Assembly (NCBI RefSeq): GCF_004114535.1
Contig: NZ_LBJC01000007.1
Span: forward strand, 186,001 to 250,000
Source of the DNA: Bradyrhizobium nanningense
GTDB taxonomy: Bacteria; Pseudomonadota; Alphaproteobacteria; Rhizobiales; Xanthobacteraceae
DNA: 64,000 nt
Direction: 5' to 3'
Part shown: piece after piece, positions 1 to 8,470 of the stretch
How the letters are laid out: each line of letters opens with the position of its first letter
How positions within the stretch are numbered: the first letter of the stretch is position 1
Notes under the pieces: model-generated
Databases searched by the model: none
Told to the model about the DNA's origin: nothing
What the model saw: the letters and a program-made list of their open reading frames with translations, nothing else
Translations under genes and position numbers: made by a program

Positions 1-324
1 GAAGATGCAGGCCCCGGGCCCTACGATTTCCTGCTTGCCGGCTTGGGCGCCTGCACCTCTATGACCATGCGCCTCTATGCCGACCGCAAGTCGCTGCCGC
101 TCGACCGCGTCACCGTCAGGCTGAAGCACTCCAAGATCTACGCCAAGGACTGTGCGGAGTGCGACACACGCGAGGGCATGCTCGACCAGATCGAACGCGA
201 CATCACGATCGACGGCGTGCTCGATGCCGAGCAGCGCAAGAAGCTGATGGAGATCGCGGACAAGTGTCCGGTGCACCGGACGCTGACGTCGGAGATCCGC
301 ATCGTGACGAAGGCCACGGATTAG
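1..324 (+). CDS. OsmC-family peroxiredoxin-like protein, C-terminal part
   Basis: The reading frame is open from base 1, so the gene begins before the window; 107 codons are visible. Both OsmC cysteines are present: one in GACTSMT near the start and one in DKCPVHRTL near the end. In OsmC/Ohr proteins these reduce organic hydroperoxides through a thiol cycle in the cytoplasm. A third region, CAECDTREG, is typical of the subgroup that occurs alone or fused behind an alpha/beta hydrolase, so the missing N-terminus could be either a short OsmC start or a hydrolase domain. The gene converges on the MocR regulator, with a palindromic repeat in between. Confidence 0.85.
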   Translation, partial: EDAGPGPYDFLLAGLGACTSMTMRLYADRKSLPLDRVTVRLKHSKIYAKDCAECDTREGMLDQIERDITIDGVLDAEQRKKLMEIADKCPVHRTLTSEIRIVTKATD

Positions 325-385
325 CGCGCGATCGCTAGAAGCACGATGGGATGAGGCTTTATCGCGGCAACGACGGAAGTGCACT

Positions 386-503
386 CCCTCTCCCGCTTGC
401 GGGAGAGGGCTGGGGAGAGGGTGTATCCTCAGTGGGACAGTGCCCAAGAGGAGAAAGCCCTCTCCCGGCGCTTCGCGCCGACCTCTCCCGCAAGCGGGAG
501 AGG
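386..503. repeat. Intergenic palindromic repeat, CTCTCCCGC family
   Basis: Hairpins built on CTCTCCCGCTTGCGGGAGAG lie at both ends (about 386-409 and 481-502) with a smaller hairpin between. It fills most of the 222-base gap between the converging OsmC and MocR genes, which otherwise holds no gene that I can see. A relative in the opposite orientation lies at 61856-61973, sharing the outer hairpin and the internal GAGGGCTTTCTCCTCT segment. Confidence 0.85.
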
Positions 504-546
504 TGAACGACCCGCGACAATCGATTCAACGTAAAGCCATGCTGCT

Positions 547-1995
547 TTAGAAGCACGATGCCATCGTCCGCAATGCCGCATTGATTTCGCTCTCTCGCCA
601 AGCCGCAAAGCCGAGCAGCAAGCCATGGTCACGCGGCCGGCCCAGCGACAGGCTGGACAATGCCCGCGCTTCAACGCCGGCGTCGATCAGCCGCTTGACC
701 GCCGCCTGATCGGCGCGCCCGTGCTTGAGGCGAGCCACAAGCTGGATGCCGCCGGAGGGCACTTCGACCGAGAGCACCTCGCCCAGATGGCGCTGAAGTC
801 CCTCGACGAGGTGATCGCGGCGCGCGTGATAGAGTCGGCGCATCCTGCGCAGATGCGCGAGGAAATGGCCGTCGACAATGAACTCGGCGAGCGCCTCCTG
901 AATGTGGCTGGCGGCGATCAGGCCGATGTGCCGCTGCGCAATCTCCAAGGTGCCGGCCAGCGCCGGCGGCGCAACGAGATAACCGAGCCGGATATCCGAC
1001 GTCATCGCCTTCGAAAACGTTCCGACATAGAACACGCGACCATGGGCATCGAGCCCCTGCAAGGCCGGCACCGGCCGGCTGTCATAGTGAAATTCGCCAT
1101 CGTAGTCGTCTTCGACGATCCATGCCTTGTCGGGCCTGCTCGGCCCAAGGAACTCGGTGCGGCGGGAAAGCGACATCAGCCGTCCGGTTGGATGCTGGTG
1201 CGAGGGAGTCATGAAGATCAGCGCCGGAGGCGGCAGCCCCGGCATTCGCTGCATGCCTTGTCCATCGAGACCGATGCCGGTCACGCGCGCGCCGGACGCC
1301 CGGAAGGCAGCCGTGGCGCCGGGGTAACCGGGGTTCTCGACCCAGACCTCGTCACCGGGCGTGATGAGCGCCGCCGCAATCAAGGTCAGGGCGGCCTGCG
1401 CGCTCGGCAAGATCAGGATCTGCTCCGCCGTGGCGCGGACGCCCCTGCTGGTCGCCAGATAATGCGCCAGCGCCTCGCGCAGGCGCGTTCGGTTCACCAG
1501 TCCGAGATCACGTTTGGCCGCACGCACGATGCTGCGGCGCAGGCAGCGGGCCCAAACATCGTTTGGAAATTCCCGGAAATCTCCATGCCCCGGACGCAGC
1601 GGTTTTAGCGGCGCCTGATAGGACATCGGCCAGTCGGTCTGCTTGAGCCTCGAAGCCCAGGGCGAGAGCCGCGGATTGCGAGAGCCCAGGCGCGACGTGA
1701 CAACGCGCGGACCTTGGACCCGTTCGCCGCCGTCAAACGTGACCACCGGACGGCGACCGTGCGACGCTTCGAGGTATCCTTCGGCGGCAAGCTGCTCGAA
1801 CGCATAAGTGACGGTGTTGCGCGAAACGCCGAGATCGCTTGCAAGCCGTCGGCTCGACGGCAATGCGCGGCCTTTGCCGAGACGTCCGGTCGCGATCAGG
1901 CTTCGAAGCTGGCCTGTCAGTTGCACCACAAGCCTTTCGCCGTCGACCCGCCTCAGATCGATCAGGGCAGAGATCATACCTTCCGAGACTGGCAC
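547..1995 (-). CDS. MocR/PdxR-type transcriptional regulator (GntR wHTH plus aminotransferase domain)
   Basis: The 482-residue product has the two-part MocR design. The first 80 residues are a GntR winged helix (ALPSSRRLASDLGVSRNTV). The rest is a fold-type I aminotransferase domain with the PLP-binding region VGTFSKAMTSDIRLGYL. Such regulators use PLP or an aminated ligand as effector and often control transport or metabolism of amino compounds. The start is GTG, chosen because AAAGGA lies 5 bases upstream; an ATG at 1977 is the alternative but its purine stretch is too close. It diverges from an EamA exporter, which is the obvious target, and CTGGCAC direct repeats lie in the shared gap. 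Confidence 0.88.
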   Translation of the reverse strand: MPVSEGMISALIDLRRVDGERLVVQLTGQLRSLIATGRLGKGRALPSSRRLASDLGVSRNTVTYAFEQLAAEGYLEASHGRRPVVTFDGGERVQGPRVVTSRLGSRNPRLSPWASRLKQTDWPMSYQAPLKPLRPGHGDFREFPNDVWARCLRRSIVRAAKRDLGLVNRTRLREALAHYLATSRGVRATAEQILILPSAQAALTLIAAALITPGDEVWVENPGYPGATAAFRASGARVTGIGLDGQGMQRMPGLPPPALIFMTPSHQHPTGRLMSLSRRTEFLGPSRPDKAWIVEDDYDGEFHYDSRPVPALQGLDAHGRVFYVGTFSKAMTSDIRLGYLVAPPALAGTLEIAQRHIGLIAASHIQEALAEFIVDGHFLAHLRRMRRLYHARRDHLVEGLQRHLGEVLSVEVPSGGIQLVARLKHGRADQAAVKRLIDAGVEARALSSLSLGRPRDHGLLLGFAAWRESEINAALRTMASCF

Positions 1996-2021
1996 CTTAT
2001 TCCTTTCCGCTCTGGCACTTT
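1989..2021. promoter_or_regulatory. Possible MocR operator: CTGGCACYTT direct repeats
   Basis: CTGGCACCTT (1989-1998) and CTGGCACTTT (2012-2021) are direct repeats with starts 23 bp apart, about two helical turns, in the short gap between the regulator and the divergent exporter. MocR/PdxR regulators are known to bind direct repeats. The first copy covers the regulator's GTG start codon, which would suit autorepression. It is a sequence pattern only. Confidence 0.4.
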
Positions 2022-2077
2022 TTCAGGAGCCAGACGAAATGCTATCCACCGGACTGGACTGCTTCAAGGACCTTGCG

Positions 2078-2992
2078 ATGAACTCCCTGTCCCCCCGCGC
2101 CGCCATCGGCCTGTTCCTCATCGTCGTGCTGGCCTGGGGCGTGAACTGGTCGGTCACGAAGCATCTCGTCCAGGTCCTTCCGCCATTGTGGACCTCAGCG
2201 ATCCGCAGCTGGATCGCGCTGGCTGGATTGTTCGTGATCCTCGGACTGACTAAGAACCTGGTGATCCCGGAGCGGCGCGACATTCCTGTCGTCCTGAGCG
2301 TGGCGCTGCTGCACATGACGCTGTTCTCGGTCCTGGTGGCGGCCGGTGTGCGCTTCCTGCCCGCGAGCAAGGCCATCGTGCTCGGCTACACCACGCCGCT
2401 CTGGGTTGCGATCGCCGCGCCGCTGCTCGGCAAGGATATGCTGACCGCGCCGAAGCTCGCCGGCGCCCTGCTCGGATTGGTCGGGCTCGTCGTGATCCTG
2501 AACCCGACATCGATCGACTGGGCGAATCTCAACGTCCTGGCCGGCGCCGGCATGGTGATCCTCGCCGCGATCTGCTGGGCCGCGAACATCATCTACATCC
2601 GCGCGCACCGCTGGATCGCATCGCCCCTCCAACTCCTGATCTGGCAGGTGCTCGTCGCGACGATCGTGCTGACGGGGTCAGCATTGGTCACGGATGGCCT
2701 GCCGCATGCGGAATGGTCGTGGAGACTCGTCTTGTTGTTTCTATATTCCGGCCTGATCGGGACAGCGCTGGCCTATTGGGCGATGTCGATGGTCAACAAG
2801 AGCATCTCGGCGCTGACGACGGCGCTCGGCACCACGGGAACGCCGCTCGTCGGCATTGCCAGCGCCGCGATCCTGCTCGGTGAGCCCATCGACGTGAGTC
2901 TCGCTGTCGCGGCCGGGCTGATCGTCAGCGGCATCGGCCTTGCGACGCTAGGCGACCGGTTCCTGCGAAGTCAGGCCACAGCGAGCGGCTGA
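2078..2992 (+). CDS. EamA/DMT-family transporter
   Basis: This is a 304-residue inner-membrane protein with about ten hydrophobic segments in two EamA repeats, the usual drug/metabolite transporter layout; the family exports amino acids and other small metabolites. I chose ATG 2078 because AAGGA precedes it by 7 bases and the first membrane helix begins at once (AAIGLFLIVVLAWGVNW). ATG 2039, with AGGAG 9 bases upstream, would add 13 residues but leaves only 43 bases for two divergent promoters. The neighbouring MocR regulator probably controls it. The 3' end overlaps the convergent sulfur transporter gene by 22 bases. Confidence 0.85.
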   Translation: MNSLSPRAAIGLFLIVVLAWGVNWSVTKHLVQVLPPLWTSAIRSWIALAGLFVILGLTKNLVIPERRDIPVVLSVALLHMTLFSVLVAAGVRFLPASKAIVLGYTTPLWVAIAAPLLGKDMLTAPKLAGALLGLVGLVVILNPTSIDWANLNVLAGAGMVILAAICWAANIIYIRAHRWIASPLQLLIWQVLVATIVLTGSALVTDGLPHAEWSWRLVLLFLYSGLIGTALAYWAMSMVNKSISALTTALGTTGTPLVGIASAAILLGEPIDVSLAVAAGLIVSGIGLATLGDRFLRSQATASG

Positions 2993-4026
2993 ACCCGGAG
3001 CACGCCGCGCAGGCCTGCCGTGGTTCCGAGCATGATGCCTGCGAGCGCGACGAACGAGCCCAGTGCGAGCGTCGACACGCCGGTGAGCCCTTGCCCGATC
3101 GAACAGCCGAATGCCATCACGCCGCCAATGCCCATCAGCGCGGCGCCGCTCCCCGAGCGCAGCATGTGGCTTGGCGAGGAATAGCCTTCGAGCTTGAAGC
3201 GGCCCGTGGCAAGCGCGGTGACCAGGCTGCCGGAGAAGACGCCGGCGACCGTCGCAATGCCGAAGTTCAGCGTCAGGCCGGTCGAGAGCATGGCGTATTG
3301 CAGGCTATCGGCGATCGGCGCGATGAAGGTAAGCGAGGTCACCGGGATGGGATTGAAGTCGTCGGCACCGAGATAGCCGGTGACGTACCAGCCGCCGGCG
3401 ACGAGCAGGCCCACGATGATGCCCGCGACGATCTGACCGGGCGAGCGGCGGAACGCCGGATGCGTGAAGGCGAACAGGATCAACGCGACGACCATCACGG
3501 CAGCGGCCAGCGCGTGCGAAACCGCTTCCGTCAGACCGAGCATCGCTAGCAGGGACGGCAGCGAATTCACGCTGACCGTGGTTTGCGAGACCTGAACCAG
3601 CGCGATGCGCGCCGGCGCGATCAGGCCCTTGAGTGTCATCTGGGCGGCGATGGCGAGCACGATCACAACGACGAACGAGCGGAGATTGCCGCGGCCGAGC
3701 AGCACCAGCGCGCGTGAGCCGCAGCCGTTCGACAGCACCATGCCGTAACCGAACAGCAGGCCGCCGAGGAATAGAACCGGCGCCGAGAACGATTGTTGCA
3801 GGTAGATCGTCTTGCCGAGATCGACCATGCCATTGCCGGCGAGGAATTGGCTCGCGGCGATCGCCACCGCGATTGCCAGCGCATAGGTCCGCACCAGCCG
3901 TCCATCTCCCTCGGCCAGCCAGCCGCGCATGCTGCTCATCAGGCAGAAGCCGCTGAGCAAACCCACGGCGCCGTAAACGAGACCGATGCCGAGGCCGGCG
4001 AGGATGACGAGTTGGGAGGATTCCAT
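2971..4026 (-). CDS. YeeE/YedE-family sulfur-compound transporter
   Basis: The 351-residue polytopic membrane protein has two pseudo-symmetric halves, each with the family cysteine motif: SNGCGSRAL in the first and AFGCSIGQGLTG in the second. In characterised members (thiosulfate transporter TsuA) these cysteines line the path for thiosulfate or a related sulfur anion. About nine to ten hydrophobic helices are visible. No TusA-like partner gene is adjacent. A 28-bp perfect palindrome separates it from the upstream oxidoreductase gene. The substrate is inferred from the family. Confidence 0.85.
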   Translation of the reverse strand: MESSQLVILAGLGIGLVYGAVGLLSGFCLMSSMRGWLAEGDGRLVRTYALAIAVAIAASQFLAGNGMVDLGKTIYLQQSFSAPVLFLGGLLFGYGMVLSNGCGSRALVLLGRGNLRSFVVVIVLAIAAQMTLKGLIAPARIALVQVSQTTVSVNSLPSLLAMLGLTEAVSHALAAAVMVVALILFAFTHPAFRRSPGQIVAGIIVGLLVAGGWYVTGYLGADDFNPIPVTSLTFIAPIADSLQYAMLSTGLTLNFGIATVAGVFSGSLVTALATGRFKLEGYSSPSHMLRSGSGAALMGIGGVMAFGCSIGQGLTGVSTLALGSFVALAGIMLGTTAGLRGVLRVQPLAVA

Positions 4027-4056
4027 CGATTATTCTCAGACCTCTCGCCATTCTCG

Positions 4057-4134
4057 GTCATTGCGAGCGCAGCGAAGCAATCCAGACTGCCACTGCGGAA
4101 AGCCGCTGGATTGCTTCGCTGCGCTCGCAATGAC
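4057..4134. repeat. Palindromic repeat, CATTGCGAG family, copy 1
   Basis: Perfect 28-bp inverted arms (4057-4084 and 4107-4134) begin GTCATTGCGAG and end CTCGCAATGAC, with a 22-base loop. Relatives lie at 8364-8448, 22401-22512 and 59135-59218. It sits between two minus-strand genes, so it would fold in a read-through transcript. Confidence 0.92.
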
Positions 4135-4139
4135 GAACT

Positions 4140-5144
4140 TCATGGCCGCAGAATTATCCTATCCCGCGATGAGCCGGCGACGGCGACATAGGCCTCCCTG
4201 GCACGCTCAAGCGGATAGACGGCATTCGCCTTGATCGGAAACGGTTTCAGCTGGCCGCTCGCAAAGCCCGCACCCAGGTCGCGCAGCACCGCGCCAGTTG
4301 CGACTGAGGACAGGCCGAGCGTGTCAATGCCGACATAGGTGTGCTGGCCACGATAAAATTCGAGGATGTTGAACTGCACGATACGGTCGATCGCGGCAAT
4401 CAGGATCTGGCGACCGCGCAAGGCGAGCGACTTGTGCGCTGCCTGGAAATAGGGATCGCCCACCGTGTTGAAGACAATGTCGGCGCCCTTGCCGCCACTT
4501 AATGCGCGCACGCGCGCTGCGACGTCCGTCGCGGAGGCATCGATCACCTCGATCGGTGCGTTGCTGTGGCCTTCGTAAGGTTCGGCCCTGCGCACCACAC
4601 CGATGACATTCGCGCCCTGCCATGTCGCGATCTGCACCGCGGCCTGGCCGACCTTGCCGTTGACGCCGAACACCAGCACGGTCTCACCGCTCTTCGGCAC
4701 GCCGGCGCGGCGAAAGCCTTCCATCGCGGTGACGAAGGGCACACCGATGCCGGCTGCCTCCTCCCATGACACCTTCTTCGGCTTTTCCACCACGGCATCG
4801 GCCTCGACGACGAAATGGCTGGCATGGGTGCCGTCGCGGCGGATGCCGAGATCGCCGGAGGAGCCGAACACCTCGCGGCCGACGGTGCCGGCTGGCCCGT
4901 CGATGACAATGCCGGAATAGTCGCGGCCCGGCGTGCGCGGGAACACGGCATAGGGCATCAGCCCGGTTGCGGCCTTCACATCGGAGGGATTTACGGCGGC
5001 GGCCTTCACCTCGATCAGGAGATCGTTCGAACCGCGCGTTAGCACGTGACGCTCGACCACCGGCGCAAGCGCGGCGGCGTTTTCGGCCTTGGCCTTGAGG
5101 CGCACGCAGCGCGCTTCGACCGATTTGGCATCAACTGGCGACAT
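4140..5144 (-). CDS. Zinc-independent quinone oxidoreductase-like MDR protein
   Basis: The 334-residue product is a medium-chain dehydrogenase/reductase. The N-terminal GroES-like domain carries PRTPGRDYSG, the quinone-oxidoreductase version of the motif, without the cysteines that bind zinc. The cofactor domain has VLVFGVNGKVGQAAVQIA, a dinucleotide-binding loop. It probably uses NADPH to reduce a quinone, enone or enoyl thioester; the substrate cannot be told from sequence. It follows paaK on the same strand but a terminator-like hairpin ends directly before its ATG, so it may not belong to the paa transcript. No Shine-Dalgarno fits in the 7 bases between hairpin and ATG. Confidence 0.82.
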   Translation of the reverse strand: MSPVDAKSVEARCVRLKAKAENAAALAPVVERHVLTRGSNDLLIEVKAAAVNPSDVKAATGLMPYAVFPRTPGRDYSGIVIDGPAGTVGREVFGSSGDLGIRRDGTHASHFVVEADAVVEKPKKVSWEEAAGIGVPFVTAMEGFRRAGVPKSGETVLVFGVNGKVGQAAVQIATWQGANVIGVVRRAEPYEGHSNAPIEVIDASATDVAARVRALSGGKGADIVFNTVGDPYFQAAHKSLALRGRQILIAAIDRIVQFNILEFYRGQHTYVGIDTLGLSSVATGAVLRDLGAGFASGQLKPFPIKANAVYPLERAREAYVAVAGSSRDRIILRP

Positions 5145-5145
5145 G

Positions 5146-5169
5146 AAAAGACCCGCGATTTCTCGCGGG
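5146..5169 (-). terminator. Terminator-like hairpin between paaK and the MDR gene
   Basis: Read on the minus strand, a 7-bp perfect stem (CCCGCGA/TCGCGGG, loop GAAA) is followed by TCTTTTC and then at once by the ATG of the MDR gene. It could end the paa transcript or act as an attenuator, and it occupies the place where a ribosome site should be. Confidence 0.6.
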
Positions 5170-5207
5170 CCTTGTCGCCTTTGGGACCGGTCGAGTCAAC
5201 CGCCTCT

Positions 5208-5316
5208 CCTCATCCTGAGGAGCCTGCGAAGCAGGCGTCTCGAAGGATGAAGGCCCGCAGCGCGAGCCGGGCCTGCATGATTCGAGACGGCGCTAACGCG
5301 CCTCCTCACCATGAGG
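5208..5316. repeat. Palindromic repeat, CCTCATCCTGAGG family
   Basis: The element starts CCTCATCCTGAGG, contains GCGTCTCGAAGGATGAAGGCC and ends CCTCACCATGAGG, with nested hairpins such as GCCTGCGAAGCAGGC. It fills the gap between paaK and the MDR gene. The relative at 40301-40412 shares CTCATGGTGAG and the TCTCGAA and CTTCGAGACG segments. Confidence 0.85.
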
Positions 5317-5324
5317 GGGGAGAC

Positions 5325-6653
5325 TTAGTCTTTGGGCCGCTTGTCGTAGAGCCGCTTGGCCTTGCCGAGCGAGCGCTCCAGCGTGGCGGGCGCGACCACC
5401 CTCACCTTGGAGCTAATCCCAATCGTGTTCTTGATATGGGTCGAGATCCGGTCGGCGTGGTCGATGAGGCCCCGGCCGTCCCAGCTTTCGGGCCGCGCCT
5501 CGGCGATGATGGTCAATTCGTCCATGCGGCCTTCGCGGGTCAGTTCCAGGATGAAGTGCCCGCCGCACCAATCGGTAGCGAGTAGCACCTCCTCGATCTG
5601 GGTCGGGAACAGATTGACCCCGCGCAGGATGATCATGTCGTCCGAGCGACCGGTCACTTTCTCCATGCGACGCATGCCGGGGCGTGCCGTGCCGGGAAGA
5701 AGCCGCGTCAGGTCGCGGGTGCGATAGCGGATCACCGGGAACGCTTCCTTGGTCAGCGAGGTGAAGACCAGTTCGCCCTTCTCCCCATCCGGCAGCACCG
5801 CACCGGTCTCGGGGTCGATCACCTCGGGGTAGAAATGATCCTCCCAGATGTGCAGGCCGTCCTTGGTCTCGATGCATTCCTGCGCGACGCCGGGGCCGAT
5901 CACCTCGGACAGGCCATAGATGTCGGTCGCGTCCATGTCGAAGGCGTCCTCGATCTCGCCGCGCATGGCGTTGGTCCAGGGCTCGGCGCCGAAGATGCCG
6001 ACCTTGAGCGAGCACAGGCGCGGATCGAGCCTCTGGCGCTTGAACTCGTCGAGGATCGCCAGCATGTAGCTCGGCGTCACCGTGATGATGTCGGGCCGGA
6101 AATCGTTGATGAGCTGAACCTGCCGCTCGGTCATGCCGCCGGAGATCGGCACCACGGTACAGCCGAGTTTTTCCGCGCCATAGTGCACGCCGAGCCCACC
6201 GGTGAAGAGACCGTAGCCATAGGCATTGTGGATGATCATGCCGGTGCGGCCGCCGGCGGCACGGATCGATCGCGCCATCACCTCGGACCAGGTGTCGATA
6301 TCGGCTTGCGTATACCCAACGACGATCGGCTTGCCCGTCGTGCCGGAGGAGGCGTGCACGCGCACCAGCTTCTCGCGCGGCACGGCGAACATGTTGAAGG
6401 GATAATTGTCGCGCAAATCGGTCTTCACGGTGAACGGAAACTTCGCGAGATCGGGCAGATCGCGAAAGTCGGACGGATGCACGCCTGCCGCGTCGAAAGC
6501 CTTGCGATAATGTGCGACGTTGTCATAGGCGTGCTTCAGCGACCAGGCCAGCCGCCGCTTCTGCAGCGCCATGATCTCGTCGCGCGAGGCACGCTCATGC
6601 GCATCCATCTCGGGGCTATAGCCGCCGCCTTGCTTGAGCCTCGTCAGGTTCAT
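5325..6653 (-). CDS. paaK: Phenylacetate-CoA ligase
   Basis: The 442-residue product activates phenylacetate to phenylacetyl-CoA with ATP, the entry step of the aerobic hybrid pathway. The phosphate-binding motif HASSGTTGKPIVVGYT lies near residues 120-135, the YGLSEVIGPG motif near 245 and the hinge region YRTRDLTRLLPG further on; length matches the family. It is the last recognisable gene of the paa cluster, 47 bases after paaI on the same strand, and is followed by a palindromic repeat and a terminator-like hairpin. Confidence 0.96.
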   Translation of the reverse strand: MNLTRLKQGGGYSPEMDAHERASRDEIMALQKRRLAWSLKHAYDNVAHYRKAFDAAGVHPSDFRDLPDLAKFPFTVKTDLRDNYPFNMFAVPREKLVRVHASSGTTGKPIVVGYTQADIDTWSEVMARSIRAAGGRTGMIIHNAYGYGLFTGGLGVHYGAEKLGCTVVPISGGMTERQVQLINDFRPDIITVTPSYMLAILDEFKRQRLDPRLCSLKVGIFGAEPWTNAMRGEIEDAFDMDATDIYGLSEVIGPGVAQECIETKDGLHIWEDHFYPEVIDPETGAVLPDGEKGELVFTSLTKEAFPVIRYRTRDLTRLLPGTARPGMRRMEKVTGRSDDMIILRGVNLFPTQIEEVLLATDWCGGHFILELTREGRMDELTIIAEARPESWDGRGLIDHADRISTHIKNTIGISSKVRVVAPATLERSLGKAKRLYDKRPKD

Positions 6654-6700
6654 CTTCGTTTCCCCACATCATCGGTTTTCTTTTCATTGTGTTATTGATT

Positions 6701-7150
6701 TTACGGTTCTTCGGTCGGCAGCCACGTGCCGGGGATGACCCGTGAATGTCCGCGGAATTCCGCAATTGTTGCGTCGCCGACGGTGACGCGCACGTCATAG
6801 ATGCCGGAGCGCCCCGCGCGCGTGATCTCGCGCGCCTTCGCAACGAGACGATCTCCGAGCTTGCCCGGCCTGATGAAGGTGATCTGTCCCTGCGCCGCAA
6901 CGACGCGATCATTGTGCGAGTTACAGGCGAACGCGAAGGCGGAATCGGCGAGCGTGAAGATGAAGCCGCCATGAGCGATGCGCTGGCCGTTGACCATGTC
7001 CGGCCGCACCGTCATTGCGAGCGTCGCGAAGCCCGGGCCGATCTCGACGATCTCCATGCCGAGCCCCTTGGAGGCATCGTCGTCCGCCCACATCGCGTCA
7101 GCGCAGGCACGGGCAACATTCTCAGGCGACAAAGCGGCTTTGAGGTTCAC
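6701..7150 (-). CDS. paaI: Hydroxyphenylacetyl-CoA thioesterase PaaI
   Basis: This is a single hotdog domain of about 149 residues with the PaaI signature NGQRIAHGGFIFTLADSAFAF, in which the catalytic aspartate follows GGFIFTLA. The family hydrolyses ring-hydroxylated phenylacetyl-CoA thioesters and rescues CoA when the pathway stalls. I chose GTG 7150 because GGGAG lies 6 bases upstream; an upstream GTG at 7177 would add nine residues but has no ribosome site. It lies between paaE and paaK in the same orientation. Confidence 0.93.
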   Translation of the reverse strand: MNLKAALSPENVARACADAMWADDDASKGLGMEIVEIGPGFATLAMTVRPDMVNGQRIAHGGFIFTLADSAFAFACNSHNDRVVAAQGQITFIRPGKLGDRLVAKAREITRAGRSGIYDVRVTVGDATIAEFRGHSRVIPGTWLPTEEP

Positions 7151-7251
7151 GCGCCTCTCCCGGTCAAATGCTTGCACATGATGTTCTGCTGGTTGGCCAA
7201 GACTGTCAAATAATGCGACGCATTTGCATCGCCGGCGTCTGATGCGCCTAC

Positions 7252-8334
7252 TCAGACATGGTCATAATCGACCACGACGCGCTCCGACGACGGCTTGGCC
7301 TGGCAGGTCAGGATGAAGCCCGCCTTCAGCTCCCACGGCTCCAGCGAATAGTTGATATCCATCGGCGCCTCGCCCTCGACCAGCTTGGCGCGGCAGGTCG
7401 AGCACATGCCGCCCTTGCAGGCAAAGGGTAGATCGACGCCGGCGCGCAGCGCGGCATCGAGGATCGCCTCGTCCTCGGCCACCGGCACGTCGCGGCGCTT
7501 GCCGTCGATGATCAGCGAGGCGATCGCTTTCGGCGGCGCATCGGGCGCAAACACTTTCTTCGGCCGCGGCTTGCCGCCGAATTCGGAGACGAAGCGCTCG
7601 ACGTGGATGCGGTCTTGCACGATGCCGAGCTCGCGGCAGGTTGCCTCGATGTCCTCGCTCATGCCAAGCGGCCCGCAAATATAGAGATGATCGACGCTGG
7701 CCGCGGGCACCAGCGAGCGCAGCAGCACCCTCGCTTTGTCGCCGTCGAGCCGGCCATGCAGGATCGGGATGTCCTGCTCCTCGCCGGAGATGACGTGGAA
7801 GATCGAGAGACGATCGATGAAGCGGTCCTTCAGCTCCTCGAGCGCTTCGAGGAACATGATGTTGTCGGTGGTGCGGTTGCCGTAGAACAGGAAGAAGCGG
7901 CTGTCCGGCTCGCGCGCAAGCACGGCCTTGATGATCGACAGGATCGGGGTGATGCCGGAGCCTGCGGCGAAGCCGACATGAACGCGCGCCCGGTCTGCCG
8001 GCGGGACCACGCCGAAGCGCCCGGTCGGCGTCATCACGTCGAGCTCGTCGCCGCATTTGAGCTCTTCGGCTGCCCAGCTCGAAAACGCGCCGCCGTCGAC
8101 CTTCTTCACGGCGATGCGGATCTCGCCATCGTCGGGGCCGGAGCAGATCGAATAAGAGCGGCGCACCTCCTCTCCGTCCAGCGTGGTGCGGAGCGTGAGA
8201 TACTGGCCGGGCGTGAAGGCGTAATCGCGCGCGAGCTCGCCGGGAATGGCGAAGGTCATCGAGACGGCGTCGGATGCCTCGCGGCGGAGGTCGCGGACGG
8301 CCAGGCGATGGAAGCGTGGTGCGGCTGCTGACAT
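7252..8334 (-). CDS. paaE: Phenylacetyl-CoA 1,2-epoxidase, reductase subunit
   Basis: The 360-residue NADPH-dependent reductase passes electrons to the PaaAC oxygenase. Order of domains: FAD-binding (RRSYSICSGPDDG, about 55-67), NAD(P)-binding (GFAAGSGITPILSII, about 120-135), and a C-terminal plant-type 2Fe-2S ferredoxin with CKGGMCSTCRAKL and a final LTCQAKP cysteine. All four iron ligands are present. A palindromic repeat separates it from paaD, the only large gap inside the paaABCDE run, and could lower its expression relative to the upstream subunits. Confidence 0.96.
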   Translation of the reverse strand: MSAAAPRFHRLAVRDLRREASDAVSMTFAIPGELARDYAFTPGQYLTLRTTLDGEEVRRSYSICSGPDDGEIRIAVKKVDGGAFSSWAAEELKCGDELDVMTPTGRFGVVPPADRARVHVGFAAGSGITPILSIIKAVLAREPDSRFFLFYGNRTTDNIMFLEALEELKDRFIDRLSIFHVISGEEQDIPILHGRLDGDKARVLLRSLVPAASVDHLYICGPLGMSEDIEATCRELGIVQDRIHVERFVSEFGGKPRPKKVFAPDAPPKAIASLIIDGKRRDVPVAEDEAILDAALRAGVDLPFACKGGMCSTCRAKLVEGEAPMDINYSLEPWELKAGFILTCQAKPSSERVVVDYDHV

Positions 8335-8363
8335 CAGAGATATCCTACATTGGTCTCTCCGCC

Positions 8364-8448
8364 GTCATTGCGAGGACCCCTTGCGACGAAGCAATCCAGA
8401 GTGTCACCACAGAAGCAGACTGGATTGCTTCGCTGCGCTCGCAATGAC
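8364..8448. repeat. Palindromic repeat, CATTGCGAG family, copy 2
   Basis: It begins GTCATTGCGAGGACC and ends with the same TGGATTGCTTCGCTGCGCTC..GCAATGAC arm as copy 1; the left arm differs by a short substitution (GACCCCTTGCGAC), so the stem is imperfect. It lies between paaD and paaE. Confidence 0.88.
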
Positions 8449-8470
8449 GATGGGGTTGGCATTGTGTGCC

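Noticed and set aside
386..503. Possible CRISPR array or tandem repeat
   Set aside because: The repeats are scattered single palindromes with no regular spacers and no cas genes in the window.
1989..2005. CTGGCACC as a sigma-54 -24 element
   Set aside because: No GC at the right -12 distance in either CTGGCAC copy, so RpoN use is not supported there.
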